This document shows, in pieces, positions 1 to 7,910 of a stretch of DNA of 25,434 nucleotides. The DNA is taken from assembly GCA_009930355.1 (NCBI GenBank), contig RZYK01000007.1, positions 1-25,434 on the forward strand, in the 5' to 3' direction. The notes under the pieces were generated by a model, which searched no databases, had not been told where the DNA came from, and was given only the letters and a program-made list of their open reading frames with translations. Each line of letters opens with the position of its first letter. The stretch's first letter is position 1. Source of the DNA: Campylobacterota bacterium (GTDB taxonomy: Bacteria > Campylobacterota > Campylobacteria > Campylobacterales > Sulfurospirillaceae). A program made the position numbers and the translations under genes.

Positions 1-197
1 GAAGCTTTTAGCCTTTGTTCTGTCATCAAAGTATCAATGGTATAACCACTCACTCCCAAAACAATAAGTGCCACCGCAGAGAAGATATATTTTTTATTGC
101 GTTTAAAAAAACGCTCACTTTTAATCATCCCCTCAAGAAATTGCTCTTCGGTACTAATTTCTTTCTTAACTACCTGAATATTTTCTTTAAGTCCCAA
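1..197 (-). CDS. Small inner-membrane protein, N-terminal part (runs off the left edge)
   Basis: The 65 codons seen encode an N-terminal charged stretch of about 35 residues (LGLKENIQVVKKE...), then one hydrophobic helix (IFSAVALIVLGVSGYTI), then the start of a periplasmic part. The product is probably a single-pass membrane protein with its N-terminus in the cytoplasm. The start is taken as TTG at 197. It is preceded by AAGGA at a suitable distance and by an in-frame TAA a few codons upstream, so no longer version is possible. The gene is divergent from gatC, the position of Cj0397c in C. jejuni, which is also an uncharacterised protein. Function is unknown, and the C-terminal part that might carry a recognisable domain lies outside the window. 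Confidence 0.72.
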   Translation of the reverse strand, partial: MGLKENIQVVKKEISTEEQFLEGMIKSERFFKRNKKYIFSAVALIVLGVSGYTIDTLMTEQRLKA

Positions 198-258
198 ACA
201 GTGTCCTTATGCAATTTTTTTAAAATGTCTCAAAGTTTATCACAAGAAATATAAAAAG

Positions 259-264
259 ATTATA
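259..264 (-). promoter_or_regulatory. Putative -10 box for the leftmost minus-strand gene
   Basis: A perfect TATAAT reads on the minus strand about 62 bases upstream of the TTG start at 197. No clear -35 is seen, as is usual for Campylobacterota sigma-70 promoters. The assignment rests only on sequence and position. Confidence 0.45.
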
Positions 265-308
265 TGGTAGCTCCTTAGCATTTCAGTATCCACCAAAAGA
301 GAATTTGC

Positions 309-314
309 TATAAT
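309..314 (+). promoter_or_regulatory. -10 box of the gatC operon promoter
   Basis: TATAAT lies in the context TTTGCTATAATG, a strong Campylobacterota-type -10 in an AT-rich region. It sits 33 bases upstream of the gatC ATG, and AAGGA at 333-337 serves as the ribosome-binding site. It is the only obvious promoter before a long co-directional block. Confidence 0.7.
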
Positions 315-347
315 GAAACCTTAAAAATATTTAAGGATTTAAGCAGA

Positions 348-638
348 ATGATAATTGATAATGCATTGCTCACAAAACTTGAAAAACTCTCTTCATTAAA
401 GATAAGTGATGAGAAAAGAGAAAGCGTCATTAACCAACTCAGTGAAATTGTCTCTTTTGTTGAAAATCTTAACGAACTAAATCTACAAAGTGAAGAGGCA
501 ACGTTTACGACCCTCACAGGAGGCACCCCTTTGAGAGAAGATGTTCCCCATGTGAATCATGACATTATCTCAACTCTTTTAAAAAATGCACCTCAGAGTG
601 AAAATGGTTTTTTTGTTGTTCCAAAAATTATAGAATAA
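348..638 (+). CDS. gatC: Asp-tRNA(Asn)/Glu-tRNA(Gln) amidotransferase subunit C
   Basis: GatC is the small belt subunit of the GatCAB amidotransferase. That enzyme converts Glu-tRNA(Gln), and in many bacteria Asp-tRNA(Asn), to the amidated form in the cytoplasm. The 96-residue length and the sequence fit the family: an N-terminal helical part (LLTKLEKLSSLKISDEKRE...LSEIVSFVENLNELN), then an extended tail with the conserved LREDVP segment that wraps around the catalytic subunit. GatA and GatB are not in the window, as is usual in Campylobacterota, where the three genes are scattered. ATG 348 has AAGGA upstream. It is first in the plus-strand block, 29 bases before the PilT-like gene. Confidence 0.93.
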   Translation: MIIDNALLTKLEKLSSLKISDEKRESVINQLSEIVSFVENLNELNLQSEEATFTTLTGGTPLREDVPHVNHDIISTLLKNAPQSENGFFVVPKIIE

Positions 639-667
639 AGACTATCTAAGATCAAGGAAAATATAAA

Positions 668-1735
668 ATGGCTTCAATCAATATTAAAGCATTACTAAAA
701 AATGTTGTTGCATACAAAGCATCAGATCTGCACTTAGTGAGTCGCAGTGAACCACAAATTCGTATTGATGGAAAATTAGTACCCCTTGATATGGATAAAC
801 TTGATGGCAATATTATTGAAGAAATTTGTTATACGCTAATTACAGATAAACAAAAAAAGAAACTAGAAGAAGAGAAAGAACTTGATTTCGCCATTATGTT
901 TCCAGATATTGGTCGTTTTCGTGCTAACTATTACTATACGATGGGTAGTGAATTAGCTGCGGCATTTAGAATTATTCCTATTGATATTCCCTCATTAGAT
1001 GAACTCAATACTCCACCTGTTTTTAAAGATGTTATTCAACGAGAAAAAGGTCTTATCTTAGTCACAGGGCCTACTGGAAGCGGAAAATCAACCACATTAG
1101 CAGCACTATTGAATGAAATCAACTTATATGAACATCGTCACGTTATTACGATTGAAGATCCTGTAGAATTTATTCACCAAAATAAAAAAGCTCTTTTTTC
1201 ACACCGTAATGTGGGAGATGACACAAAAAGTTTTGCAAGAGCACTGAAATTTTCTTTGCGTGAAGATCCTGATGTTATTCTTGTAGGGGAAATGCGTGAC
1301 CAAGAAACCATAAGTACGGCTATTACTGCTGCTGAAACAGGTCACTTAGTCATGGGAACGCTCCATACCAATTCTGCCGTTCAGACTATTAACCGTATTG
1401 TGGATAGCTTTGAAGGTGCAGAACAAGTTCAAGTGCGTAATATGCTTGCATCCTCTTTGTATGCCGTTATTTCACAAAGTCTTTTACCTAAAATCGGTGG
1501 AGGAAGGGTTGCTATTCATGAAATTATGATTAATAATGCTCCTATTGCCAATCTTATTCGTGAGAATAAAATGCACCAAATTTATTCGCAAATGCAACTC
1601 AATCAACAAAAAACTGGAATGATTACTCAAACACAAGCGATGATGAAACACCTTCGTGCTAATCTCATTAGTAAAGAAGATGCTATTCGTTACTCAACCC
1701 AACCCCAAGAACTCTTAAATAATATGGGTATATAA
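668..1735 (+). CDS. pilT: PilT-type twitching-motility ATPase
   Basis: This is a hexameric cytoplasmic ATPase of the type IV pilus retraction family. Its 355 residues match the usual PilT length. The order is: N-terminal PAS-like domain with the KASDLHL signature (about 17-23), Walker A GPTGSGKST (134-142), Asp box ITIEDPVEF, Walker B region LREDPDVILVGEMRD, His box TGHLVMGTLHT, and a C-terminal segment NAPIANLIRENK. The last corresponds to the AIRNLIRE motif typical of PilT rather than of PilB or GspE. AAGGA lies upstream of ATG 668. No pilin, PilB or PilC gene is nearby, so the rest of the pilus machine must be elsewhere. PilT is known to power pilus retraction. That this copy does so is inferred, and a PilU-like accessory role is possible. 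Confidence 0.88.
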   Translation: MASINIKALLKNVVAYKASDLHLVSRSEPQIRIDGKLVPLDMDKLDGNIIEEICYTLITDKQKKKLEEEKELDFAIMFPDIGRFRANYYYTMGSELAAAFRIIPIDIPSLDELNTPPVFKDVIQREKGLILVTGPTGSGKSTTLAALLNEINLYEHRHVITIEDPVEFIHQNKKALFSHRNVGDDTKSFARALKFSLREDPDVILVGEMRDQETISTAITAAETGHLVMGTLHTNSAVQTINRIVDSFEGAEQVQVRNMLASSLYAVISQSLLPKIGGGRVAIHEIMINNAPIANLIRENKMHQIYSQMQLNQQKTGMITQTQAMMKHLRANLISKEDAIRYSTQPQELLNNMGI

Positions 1736-1820
1736 CGCAGAAGGTTTGCAAGAACATTTTACAAAGATTACAGCTTATTCAAGCTATAATCAAGCAAAAA
1801 TTAATTCACAAGAGGTCACT

Positions 1821-2768
1821 ATGAATCAAAGCAATCACATATCAAAACTTGTTTTCACCATTGCGGAAGAGACTTTTAATAAACTACGTGTACTAGATAT
1901 TCCTCCTTATCCTAAGTATTATCATGATATGTTTATAGAAATCCTTGAACAAACAGGCAATAGTGAAATACTAGACCTTTCAAAAAAACACAGCTACTTG
2001 TTTTCCAATGCATCACAAGAAGAAATGATTAGTGAATCATGCTTTGGTCTAGTCAAAAAAGGGCTAGAAGAGTTTGTTAAAACCAATGATAATCTGAAAT
2101 TTATTTCAGACGAAACAGCCATTAACATTGATGCAATAAAAAAAGATTACACCCGTATTGACACCAATGACGTTCTTCACGCTTTTGATCTTTTTCAAAA
2201 TAAAATCTTCCAAGAACTCCAAGCAGCAGATGAGACTATTGGCAAACTGAAATTGGAAGTTGAACGATTGGAGCGCGAGTCTAATATTGACCCCCTGACC
2301 AAAGCACACAATCGAAGAGTTTTGGTTAAAGATTTAGAAGAAGTGCTTAGTTTTGGAAAAGAGAAAGACATAGACATGCACCTTGTCATGTTTGACGCAG
2401 ATGATTTTAAACACATCAATGACTCTTTTGGACACATTGCAGGCGATAAAACACTGATTTTTTTATCAAAACTTATTCAAAATTCACTCAGACGCGGAAC
2501 ACGTATTTATCGTTATGGGGGTGAAGAATTTGTTGTTATTCTTAATCGAACATCCCGTGAAGAGGCTAATAAGATTATTGAACGTATTTTAAAAGAGACC
2601 AGTGATAGTAAACTACTTTACAAAAATCATGATATTCACTTAACACTCAGTGCTGGTATCTGTTCGCATAAACAAAATATGAGTGCGGATGAAATTTTAG
2701 AAAAAGCCGATAAAGCACTTTATGAGGCAAAAAAAAGCGGTAAAAATTGTTTTAGGAGTGCATTTTAA
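1821..2768 (+). CDS. GGDEF-domain protein, probable diguanylate cyclase
   Basis: The protein has 315 residues. About 150 N-terminal residues form a helical region of no recognised family, followed by a short coiled-coil linker (ADETIGKLKLEVERLERES) and a GGDEF domain with NIDPLTKAHNRR, FDADDFKHIND and an intact active-site loop GGEEF (residues 233-237). It should make cyclic di-GMP from two GTP. The inhibitory-site position before the loop reads RRGT instead of RxxD, so product inhibition at that site may be lost. I see no membrane segment. An in-frame TTG at 1746 would add 25 residues, but ATG 1821 has AGAGG just upstream and begins the conserved part. The stop overlaps the next ATG (TAATG). 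The position after pilT suggests a link to surface motility. Confidence 0.87.
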   Translation: MNQSNHISKLVFTIAEETFNKLRVLDIPPYPKYYHDMFIEILEQTGNSEILDLSKKHSYLFSNASQEEMISESCFGLVKKGLEEFVKTNDNLKFISDETAINIDAIKKDYTRIDTNDVLHAFDLFQNKIFQELQAADETIGKLKLEVERLERESNIDPLTKAHNRRVLVKDLEEVLSFGKEKDIDMHLVMFDADDFKHINDSFGHIAGDKTLIFLSKLIQNSLRRGTRIYRYGGEEFVVILNRTSREEANKIIERILKETSDSKLLYKNHDIHLTLSAGICSHKQNMSADEILEKADKALYEAKKSGKNCFRSAF

Positions 2769-3301
2769 TGACCCATATTTCCATGTTTGATATTATTTCT
2801 CTAGCGTTAGTTCTTATTTTAGGTATTAAAGGCATTATTAATGGCTTTGCGAAAGAAGTATTTGGTCTTTTAGGCATTATTGGTGGTGTTTTTTTCGCAT
2901 CCCGTTATGCAGCGGAGGCAGGCGAACTTATTAATGCCAATCTATTTTCCTTTGCCAACCAAGCGTCTCTCTATCTTTTTGGTTTTATTGCTGTCTTAAT
3001 TCTTTTTTGGGTCAGCTCACTCTTCTTAGGCTATCTTGTTTCTCATATTATTAGCCTAAGTGGGCTTGGTAGTATTGACAAATTAGCTGGCTTTGCAGTA
3101 GGAAGCATGAAAATATTCTTGGTCTTTTCTGTCTTGGCTGTTGCTTTAAATAATATCGAATTTGTGAAATCTCGTCTTGAACCTTACGTAGCTAATAGTA
3201 TGATGTTTCCTCTCTTTTTAGAGACAGGTCATGCCATTGTAAAACTTGATCCTAATACGATGCTTGAGAGCATTCAAGCCAAAGAGACCAAAAATCCTTA
3301 A
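2768..3301 (+). CDS. CvpA-family inner-membrane protein
   Basis: The 177 residues contain four predicted membrane helices: about 5-22, 28-47, 64-90 and 103-125. The first pair includes the family pattern ILGIKGIINGFAKEVFGLLG, with conserved small residues and the charged RY after helix 2 (FFASRYAAE). The family is named after the E. coli protein needed for colicin V production and has been linked to envelope homeostasis, but its molecular activity is not settled. The ATG overlaps the stop of the preceding GGDEF gene (TAATG), indicating translational coupling, and fur follows after 15 bases. It corresponds in position to Cj0399 of C. jejuni. Confidence 0.87.
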   Translation: MTHISMFDIISLALVLILGIKGIINGFAKEVFGLLGIIGGVFFASRYAAEAGELINANLFSFANQASLYLFGFIAVLILFWVSSLFLGYLVSHIISLSGLGSIDKLAGFAVGSMKIFLVFSVLAVALNNIEFVKSRLEPYVANSMMFPLFLETGHAIVKLDPNTMLESIQAKETKNP

Positions 3302-3316
3302 GAAGGGGCAACCATT

Positions 3317-3787
3317 ATGAACGCATTTGAAAATACTGAATACACATCTTTGCTTTCAACTTTTAAAGAATTACTAAAAACCAACAAACTGAAATTCACA
3401 AAGCAACGTGAAGTCATTTTAAAAACACTCTATGAACAAAATGAGCACTTTACGCCCGAAGACCTTTATATTTATCTTAAAACAAAATACCCTGAGCTTA
3501 ATATTGGCATTGCAACCGTTTATCGTACGCTCAATCTTCTTGAAGAGTCACATATGGTCACATCCATCTCTTTTGGGGTTGCAGGGAAAAAGTTTGAACT
3601 AGCAAATAAGCCACATCATGATCATATGATTTGTAAAAGTTGTGGACTTATCATTGAATTTCAAAATGAGAAGATTGAACAATTACAACTAGATATTGCC
3701 AAAGTACATAATTTTCATATTACCAGTCATTTAATGCAATTACGTGGCTTGTGTGAAAAATGTGCAAAGGCCAATAGCAACCATTAA
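3317..3787 (+). CDS. fur: Ferric uptake regulator Fur
   Basis: Fur is a dimeric metal-dependent repressor of iron uptake genes. The 156 residues include the extended N-terminus typical of Campylobacter and Helicobacter Fur. Next is a winged-helix DNA-binding domain (KFTKQREVILKTLYEQNEH, then IGIATVYRTLNLLEE), and then the dimerisation domain with the metal ligand cluster KPHHDHMICKSCG and a C-terminal CEKC, which give two CxxC pairs for a structural zinc. The close resemblance to C. jejuni Fur makes Fur much more likely than PerR. AAGGGG lies just upstream of ATG 3317. I see no palindromic Fur box in the short gap before it, so autoregulation cannot be judged from this window. Confidence 0.95.
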   Translation: MNAFENTEYTSLLSTFKELLKTNKLKFTKQREVILKTLYEQNEHFTPEDLYIYLKTKYPELNIGIATVYRTLNLLEESHMVTSISFGVAGKKFELANKPHHDHMICKSCGLIIEFQNEKIEQLQLDIAKVHNFHITSHLMQLRGLCEKCAKANSNH

Positions 3788-3804
3788 GGAAAGAGGATAC
3801 TATT

Positions 3805-5325
3805 TTGATATTTCAAGACCAATACCAGCAACAAAGAATTGAAAAAGGTAAAGCCCTTCAAGCACTAGGACACAATCCTTATCGACATAACATTATCAAA
3901 GATACGAGCACCAAAGAGTTTTTAGAGTGTTACGAATACGTGATTGAGAGTGAACTCAAACGCGATGAAAATAAAAACAACACCATCGTTGGGCGCATTA
4001 AATTTTTGCGTCACATGGGTAAAGCAGCCTTTGCCAAAATAGAAGATGAACATGGAATTTTACAAATTTATTTTAGCCGTGAATCCATTGGAGAGGCATG
4101 GTTTGATGAAGCGAAAAAGCTCATTGAAGTCGGTGATATCATCAGCGTTTCAGGCTTTCCTTTTGTCACTAAAACAGGTGAATTATCTTTACATGTAAAG
4201 AGATTAGAAATTGCCACAAAGTCTATTACCCCTCTTCCTGAAAAATTTCATGGACTTCAAGACAAAGAACTAAGATACCGTAAACGTTACCTTGATATGA
4301 TTATGAACAGTGATGTGCGAAAAACATTTAAAATTCGTAGCCGTATCGTGAGTGAAATTCGTCATTTCTTTGAAGAGAGAGACTTTTTGGAAGTTGAAAC
4401 TCCTATGATGCACCCTATTGCAGGCGGGGCAAATGCAAAACCTTTTGTAACCCATCACAATGCTTTAGGTGTTGATCGTTATCTTAGAATTGCACCAGAG
4501 TTATATCTTAAGCGTCTCGTTGTAGGTGGTTTTGAAGCTGTTTTTGAAATTAACCGTAACTTTAGAAATGAAGGTATGGATCAAACCCATAATCCTGAAT
4601 TTACCATGATTGAATTTTACTGGGCTTATCATAATTATCATGACTTAATGCATTTAACCGAAGAGATGTTTGATGTACTTCTTAAAAAACTCAAACTTCC
4701 ACGTAAACTTCCTTACGGAGAGATTGAAATTGACTTTTCTAAACCTTTTCGTAAGATCGCTTTTAGAGCAGCCCTTGCTGAAATTGGTGGTGTACCTGAT
4801 GAAATTTTGGATGATTGCCAAAAAATTATTGCCTATATTCAAAGTAAAGGTTTTAGTGTTGAGAGCAATTTAAGCCTTGGCAAACTCTATGAAGAACTGT
4901 TTGATCTTTTTGTAGAAGAAAAGTTAATTGATCCAACATTTATTATTGACTATCCTATTGAAATTAGCCCACTTGCACGTAGAAGTGAAAGTAATCCTAA
5001 TATTGCAGAGCGTTTTGAGCTCTTTATTGCAGGGCGAGAAATTGCCAATGGATTTAATGAGCTAAATGACCCGATTGACCAATATGAAAGGTTTGCAAAA
5101 CAACTCCAAGCAAAGAATGCAGGTGATGACGAAGCGCATGAGATGGATGAAGACTATGTTCACGCACTCGGTTATGGCTTACCTCCAACGGCTGGACAAG
5201 GAATGGGCATTGATCGTCTTACGATGTTATTAACCAATGAGGCATCGATTAAAGATGTGATTCTTTTCCCTGCCATGAAACCGCTCAATGATGCGGATGA
5301 ATTACCACAAAAAGATGAGGAATAA
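3805..5325 (+). CDS. lysS: Lysyl-tRNA synthetase, class II
   Basis: The enzyme charges tRNA(Lys) with lysine in the cytoplasm. It has 506 residues, normal for bacterial LysS. An N-terminal OB-fold anticodon-binding domain (about 55-145, including VGRIKFLRHMGKAAFAKIED) is followed by the class II catalytic core. Motif 1 lies around FFEERDFLEVETPMM, motif 2 is FRNEGMDQTHNPEFTMIE, and motif 3 is GLPPTAGQGMGIDRLTML. The start is TTG 3805 with AGAGGA about seven bases upstream. No ATG upstream in this frame follows the fur stop, and the TTG gives the expected N-terminus. fur ends 17 bases before it and glyA begins 3 bases after it. A copy of the TTTACATGTAAA palindrome lies inside, encoding LHVK. 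Confidence 0.96.
   Translation: MIFQDQYQQQRIEKGKALQALGHNPYRHNIIKDTSTKEFLECYEYVIESELKRDENKNNTIVGRIKFLRHMGKAAFAKIEDEHGILQIYFSRESIGEAWFDEAKKLIEVGDIISVSGFPFVTKTGELSLHVKRLEIATKSITPLPEKFHGLQDKELRYRKRYLDMIMNSDVRKTFKIRSRIVSEIRHFFEERDFLEVETPMMHPIAGGANAKPFVTHHNALGVDRYLRIAPELYLKRLVVGGFEAVFEINRNFRNEGMDQTHNPEFTMIEFYWAYHNYHDLMHLTEEMFDVLLKKLKLPRKLPYGEIEIDFSKPFRKIAFRAALAEIGGVPDEILDDCQKIIAYIQSKGFSVESNLSLGKLYEELFDLFVEEKLIDPTFIIDYPIEISPLARRSESNPNIAERFELFIAGREIANGFNELNDPIDQYERFAKQLQAKNAGDDEAHEMDEDYVHALGYGLPPTAGQGMGIDRLTMLLTNEASIKDVILFPAMKPLNDADELPQKDEE
4188..4199. repeat. TTTACATGTAAA palindrome, copy 1 (in lysS)
   Basis: This is an exact 12-base copy. The dyad extends to 16 bases (4186-4201). It is read in frame as LHVK in the OB-fold domain of LysS. 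Confidence 0.95.
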
Positions 5326-5328
5326 AAA

Positions 5329-6576
5329 ATGAGTATTTTAAAAACTGTTGACCCTGTTGTTTATGAACTAACCGTTAAAGAGTTGGAGCGTCAATGCGAT
5401 CACCTTGAAATGATTGCGAGTGAAAACTTCACCTATCCTGCTGTCATGGAAGCCATGGGAAGTGTCTTCACCAACAAATACGCCGAAGGATATCCTGGTA
5501 AACGCTACTACGGTGGATGTGAATTTGCGGATGCGGTTGAACAACTCGCAATCGATAGAGTGTGTCAACTCTTTGGCTGTACCTATGCCAATGTACAACC
5601 TAATTCAGGAAGTCAAGCCAACCAAGGTGTTTATCAAGCACTCCTCAATCCTTACGATAAAATCTTAGGAATGGATTTAAGCCACGGCGGTCACTTAACC
5701 CACGGTTCAAAAGTAAGCAGTTCGGGAAAAACTTACTCAAGCTTTTTCTATGGTGTTGAACTTGATGGTCGTATTAACTACGAAAAAGTAAGAGAAATCG
5801 CTCATATTGTCAAACCTAAAATGATTGTTTGTGGAGCAAGTGCTTATGCAAGAGAACTTGACTTTGCAAAATTTAGAGAAATTGCGGATGAAGTAGGCGC
5901 TTACCTTTTTGCGGATATCGCACATATTGCTGGTTTAGTGGCTGGTGGTGAACATCCAAGTCCTTTTCCACATTGCCATATTGTGACATCCACCACACAT
6001 AAAACCCTCCGTGGACCTCGTGGTGGTATCATTTTAACCAACGATGAAGAAATTGCTAAAAAAGTCAATAGTGCTATTTTCCCAGGCATTCAAGGTGGTC
6101 CATTGGTTCATGTTATTGCTGCAAAAGCAGTTGGTTTTGCCGAAAACTTAAAACCTGAGTGGAAAGTCTATGCTAAACAAGTACGAGCAAATGCAAAAGT
6201 TTTAGCTGATGTGCTGATTCATCGTGGATATGACATTGTCAGTGGTGGTACGGACAACCATATGGTACTTGTCTCTTTTCTTAATAAAGAATTTAGTGGT
6301 AAAGATGCCGATGCAGCACTTGGCCGTGCAGGTATTACGGTCAATAAAAACACTGTGCCTGGAGAGACGAGAAGTCCATTCGTTACCAGTGGTGTAAGAA
6401 TTGGTGCCCCTGCTCTAACAGCTCGTGGCATGAAGGAAAAAGAGTTCGAAATTATTGCAAATAAAATTGCTGATGTTCTTGATAATATCAACGATGAATC
6501 TTTACATGTAAAGATCAAAGATGAGATGAAAGCATTGGCGAGTAACTTCATTATTTACGATAGACCAACCTATTAA
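5329..6576 (+). CDS. glyA: Serine hydroxymethyltransferase
   Basis: This PLP enzyme interconverts serine and glycine with tetrahydrofolate, supplying one-carbon units. The 415 residues match bacterial GlyA. Visible family signatures are IASENFTYPAVMEAMGS, the NKYAEGYPGKRYYGGCE substrate loop, ADIAHIAGLV (Asp contacting the PLP pyridine), and the PLP-lysine segment TSTTHKTLRGPRGG with the Schiff-base lysine at about residue 225. ATG 5329 is 3 bases after lysS, with GAGG at the end of lysS serving as ribosome-binding site. The lysS-glyA pairing is also found in C. jejuni. Near the 3' end it carries a TTTACATGTAAA copy with an 18-base dyad. Confidence 0.97.
   Translation: MSILKTVDPVVYELTVKELERQCDHLEMIASENFTYPAVMEAMGSVFTNKYAEGYPGKRYYGGCEFADAVEQLAIDRVCQLFGCTYANVQPNSGSQANQGVYQALLNPYDKILGMDLSHGGHLTHGSKVSSSGKTYSSFFYGVELDGRINYEKVREIAHIVKPKMIVCGASAYARELDFAKFREIADEVGAYLFADIAHIAGLVAGGEHPSPFPHCHIVTSTTHKTLRGPRGGIILTNDEEIAKKVNSAIFPGIQGGPLVHVIAAKAVGFAENLKPEWKVYAKQVRANAKVLADVLIHRGYDIVSGGTDNHMVLVSFLNKEFSGKDADAALGRAGITVNKNTVPGETRSPFVTSGVRIGAPALTARGMKEKEFEIIANKIADVLDNINDESLHVKIKDEMKALASNFIIYDRPTY
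6501..6512. repeat. TTTACATGTAAA palindrome, copy 2 (in glyA)
   Basis: This is an exact 12-base copy and the longest perfect dyad of the set, 18 bases (6498-6515). It is read in frame as LHVK near the C-terminus of GlyA. Confidence 0.95.
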
Positions 6577-6584
6577 GGGGTATA

Positions 6585-7127
6585 ATGTACACTATAGACG
6601 TCTCTCTTATCAAAATGATTACAGATCATTATTGGATTAAACGGGATAATATTGTCCAAAAAATTGATTTTGGGGGGAGAGTCTTTTTCGATAAGTATGA
6701 ACGTATTGATCAACCTTTGAACAATAGTATCATTAAAGATCATCTTGAAGGTAAAATTACCGTTGCTCACTCGTTGATTAACCGTTTTGATAAAGTTGAA
6801 AACATTGTGTTTGACTATAATGGAAGAAATACGGAGCGATTTTGGCATAGGGCACAGCTTTTGCTTAGGGAAGAAGGGTTTATCAATTTTACAGCCTTTA
6901 AAAGTAAAACAGAAGGTCACTTGCATTTGTATGTTCATAAAGGACACACCACGTTACAAGAGGGGTGTCAAATTGCTAAAATGCTCTCAGCAAAGCTTTC
7001 GCAAAAGCTTCCACGAGAGTGGAGGATGTTCCCGACACAAGAACTTCCAAAAGAGTTTAATATTTTAGCACTCCCTTATGATTTATACCAAAAAGAGAGA
7101 GGCGCTTCTTGGTCTAAACATATGTAA
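6585..7127 (+). CDS. DUF1882 family protein of Campylobacterota
   Basis: This is a 180-residue soluble protein of the family found beside glyA in Campylobacter (Cj0403) and in Helicobacter. Its function is not known. The N-terminal half has an acidic/aromatic strand pattern (DFGGRVFFDKYERID). The C-terminal half has VFDYNGRN (D77), a helix, then SKTEGHLHLYVHKGHT with H112 and H114, then a long helix. This spacing resembles motifs I and II of archaeo-eukaryotic primase/LigD polymerase domains, but no clear third acidic motif is seen, so catalysis is doubtful. AAGGGG overlaps the glyA stop region just before ATG 6585, so the gene is probably co-transcribed with glyA. There is no signal peptide or membrane segment. 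Confidence 0.85.
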   Translation: MYTIDVSLIKMITDHYWIKRDNIVQKIDFGGRVFFDKYERIDQPLNNSIIKDHLEGKITVAHSLINRFDKVENIVFDYNGRNTERFWHRAQLLLREEGFINFTAFKSKTEGHLHLYVHKGHTTLQEGCQIAKMLSAKLSQKLPREWRMFPTQELPKEFNILALPYDLYQKERGASWSKHM

Positions 7128-7153
7128 GTATGTTTTGAATTCAATACCTTTTG

Positions 7154-7159
7154 TATTAT
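7154..7159 (+). promoter_or_regulatory. Possible -10 box before the SPOR-protein gene
   Basis: TATTAT in the context TTTTGTATTATTATC lies 22-27 bases before ATG 7181, in the 53-base gap after the DUF1882 gene. A transcript from here would start very close to the AAGGAG site at 7170-7175. This is a sequence guess only. Confidence 0.3.
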
Positions 7160-7180
7160 TATCACTCCAAAGGAGAAACG

Positions 7181-7909
7181 ATGGAAAATAGAAATGAACT
7201 TAGTGATATTGTTTTAGAAAAAGGGGATAATAAAACCCTTAAGATCAAACGTATCTTGATTTTAGTGGCTTTTTTGATTTTAGTTTTTTTAGTAGCCCTT
7301 GCTAGTATGAAAGTTGCTAACAACGACCAAAATAAAGAAACATCTAAATTAATTTTACCACCAGAACCAACGCAAGAGACACAAATACCTAAAGATGATC
7401 AACTCTTTAAACAGGTTCCTATTATTGAAGAGAATCCTAAAAAAGAGAGTTTTGAAGATATGATTAAAACTCTCAAAGAAAAAGAAGCCCAAAAGCAAGA
7501 AGAGACAAAAAGTGCTTCGACTGAAACCCCTGTGACTCAGCCTACTACAAGCACAAAAGAGACACCCGTTTCAACACCTGCAAAAACAAAAGAGACTACA
7601 AAACCTCAACAAATGCTTCGAAGTACTGAAGTTGAAACACCAAGTACAGCGCCTTCTAAAGGAAGCCTTACCGTCGTACCTGGTACGTACGTACAAATTG
7701 GAGCCATAGCGACAGCACCAAGCGCAAAACAACTCGCTGATATTAAAGCCAAAGGTTTTGAATGCAAACCTTATACAACCGTTGTCAATGGCAATAAAGT
7801 CGTTAAACTTTTAATTGGCCCTTATGCAAATTCTACTGAAGCCACAAGTGCGTTAGGTCAGATTCGTGAAAATGTTAATAAAAATGCCTTTATTTATAGG
7901 GTGAAGTAA
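7181..7909 (+). CDS. SPOR-domain, single-pass membrane protein
   Basis: The 242 residues comprise a cytoplasmic N-terminus, one membrane helix (about 24-43, RILILVAFLILVFLVALAS), a long Pro/Thr/Lys/Glu-rich linker of low complexity (about 50-160), and a C-terminal SPOR domain (about 165-242, beginning VPGTYVQIGAIA and containing KLLIGPYANSTEA). SPOR domains bind denuded peptidoglycan at division sites, so a role in septal cell-wall biology is likely. The bitopic layout resembles FtsN or DedD. ATG 7181 is chosen because AAGGAG lies at 7170-7175. An in-frame TTG at 7151 has no such site. It corresponds in position to Cj0404. The trpE-like GTG follows one base after the stop. Confidence 0.86.
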   Translation: MENRNELSDIVLEKGDNKTLKIKRILILVAFLILVFLVALASMKVANNDQNKETSKLILPPEPTQETQIPKDDQLFKQVPIIEENPKKESFEDMIKTLKEKEAQKQEETKSASTETPVTQPTTSTKETPVSTPAKTKETTKPQQMLRSTEVETPSTAPSKGSLTVVPGTYVQIGAIATAPSAKQLADIKAKGFECKPYTTVVNGNKVVKLLIGPYANSTEATSALGQIRENVNKNAFIYRVK

Positions 7910-7910
7910 G

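Noticed and set aside
6219..6551. A 110-codon open frame antisense to glyA
   Set aside because: It is a shadow of the glyA codon pattern. No start signal or domain is seen.
6573..6947. A 124-codon open frame on the minus strand opposite the DUF1882 gene
   Set aside because: It is antisense to a conserved gene that has a good ribosome-binding site and known synteny, and it shows no protein-like motif.
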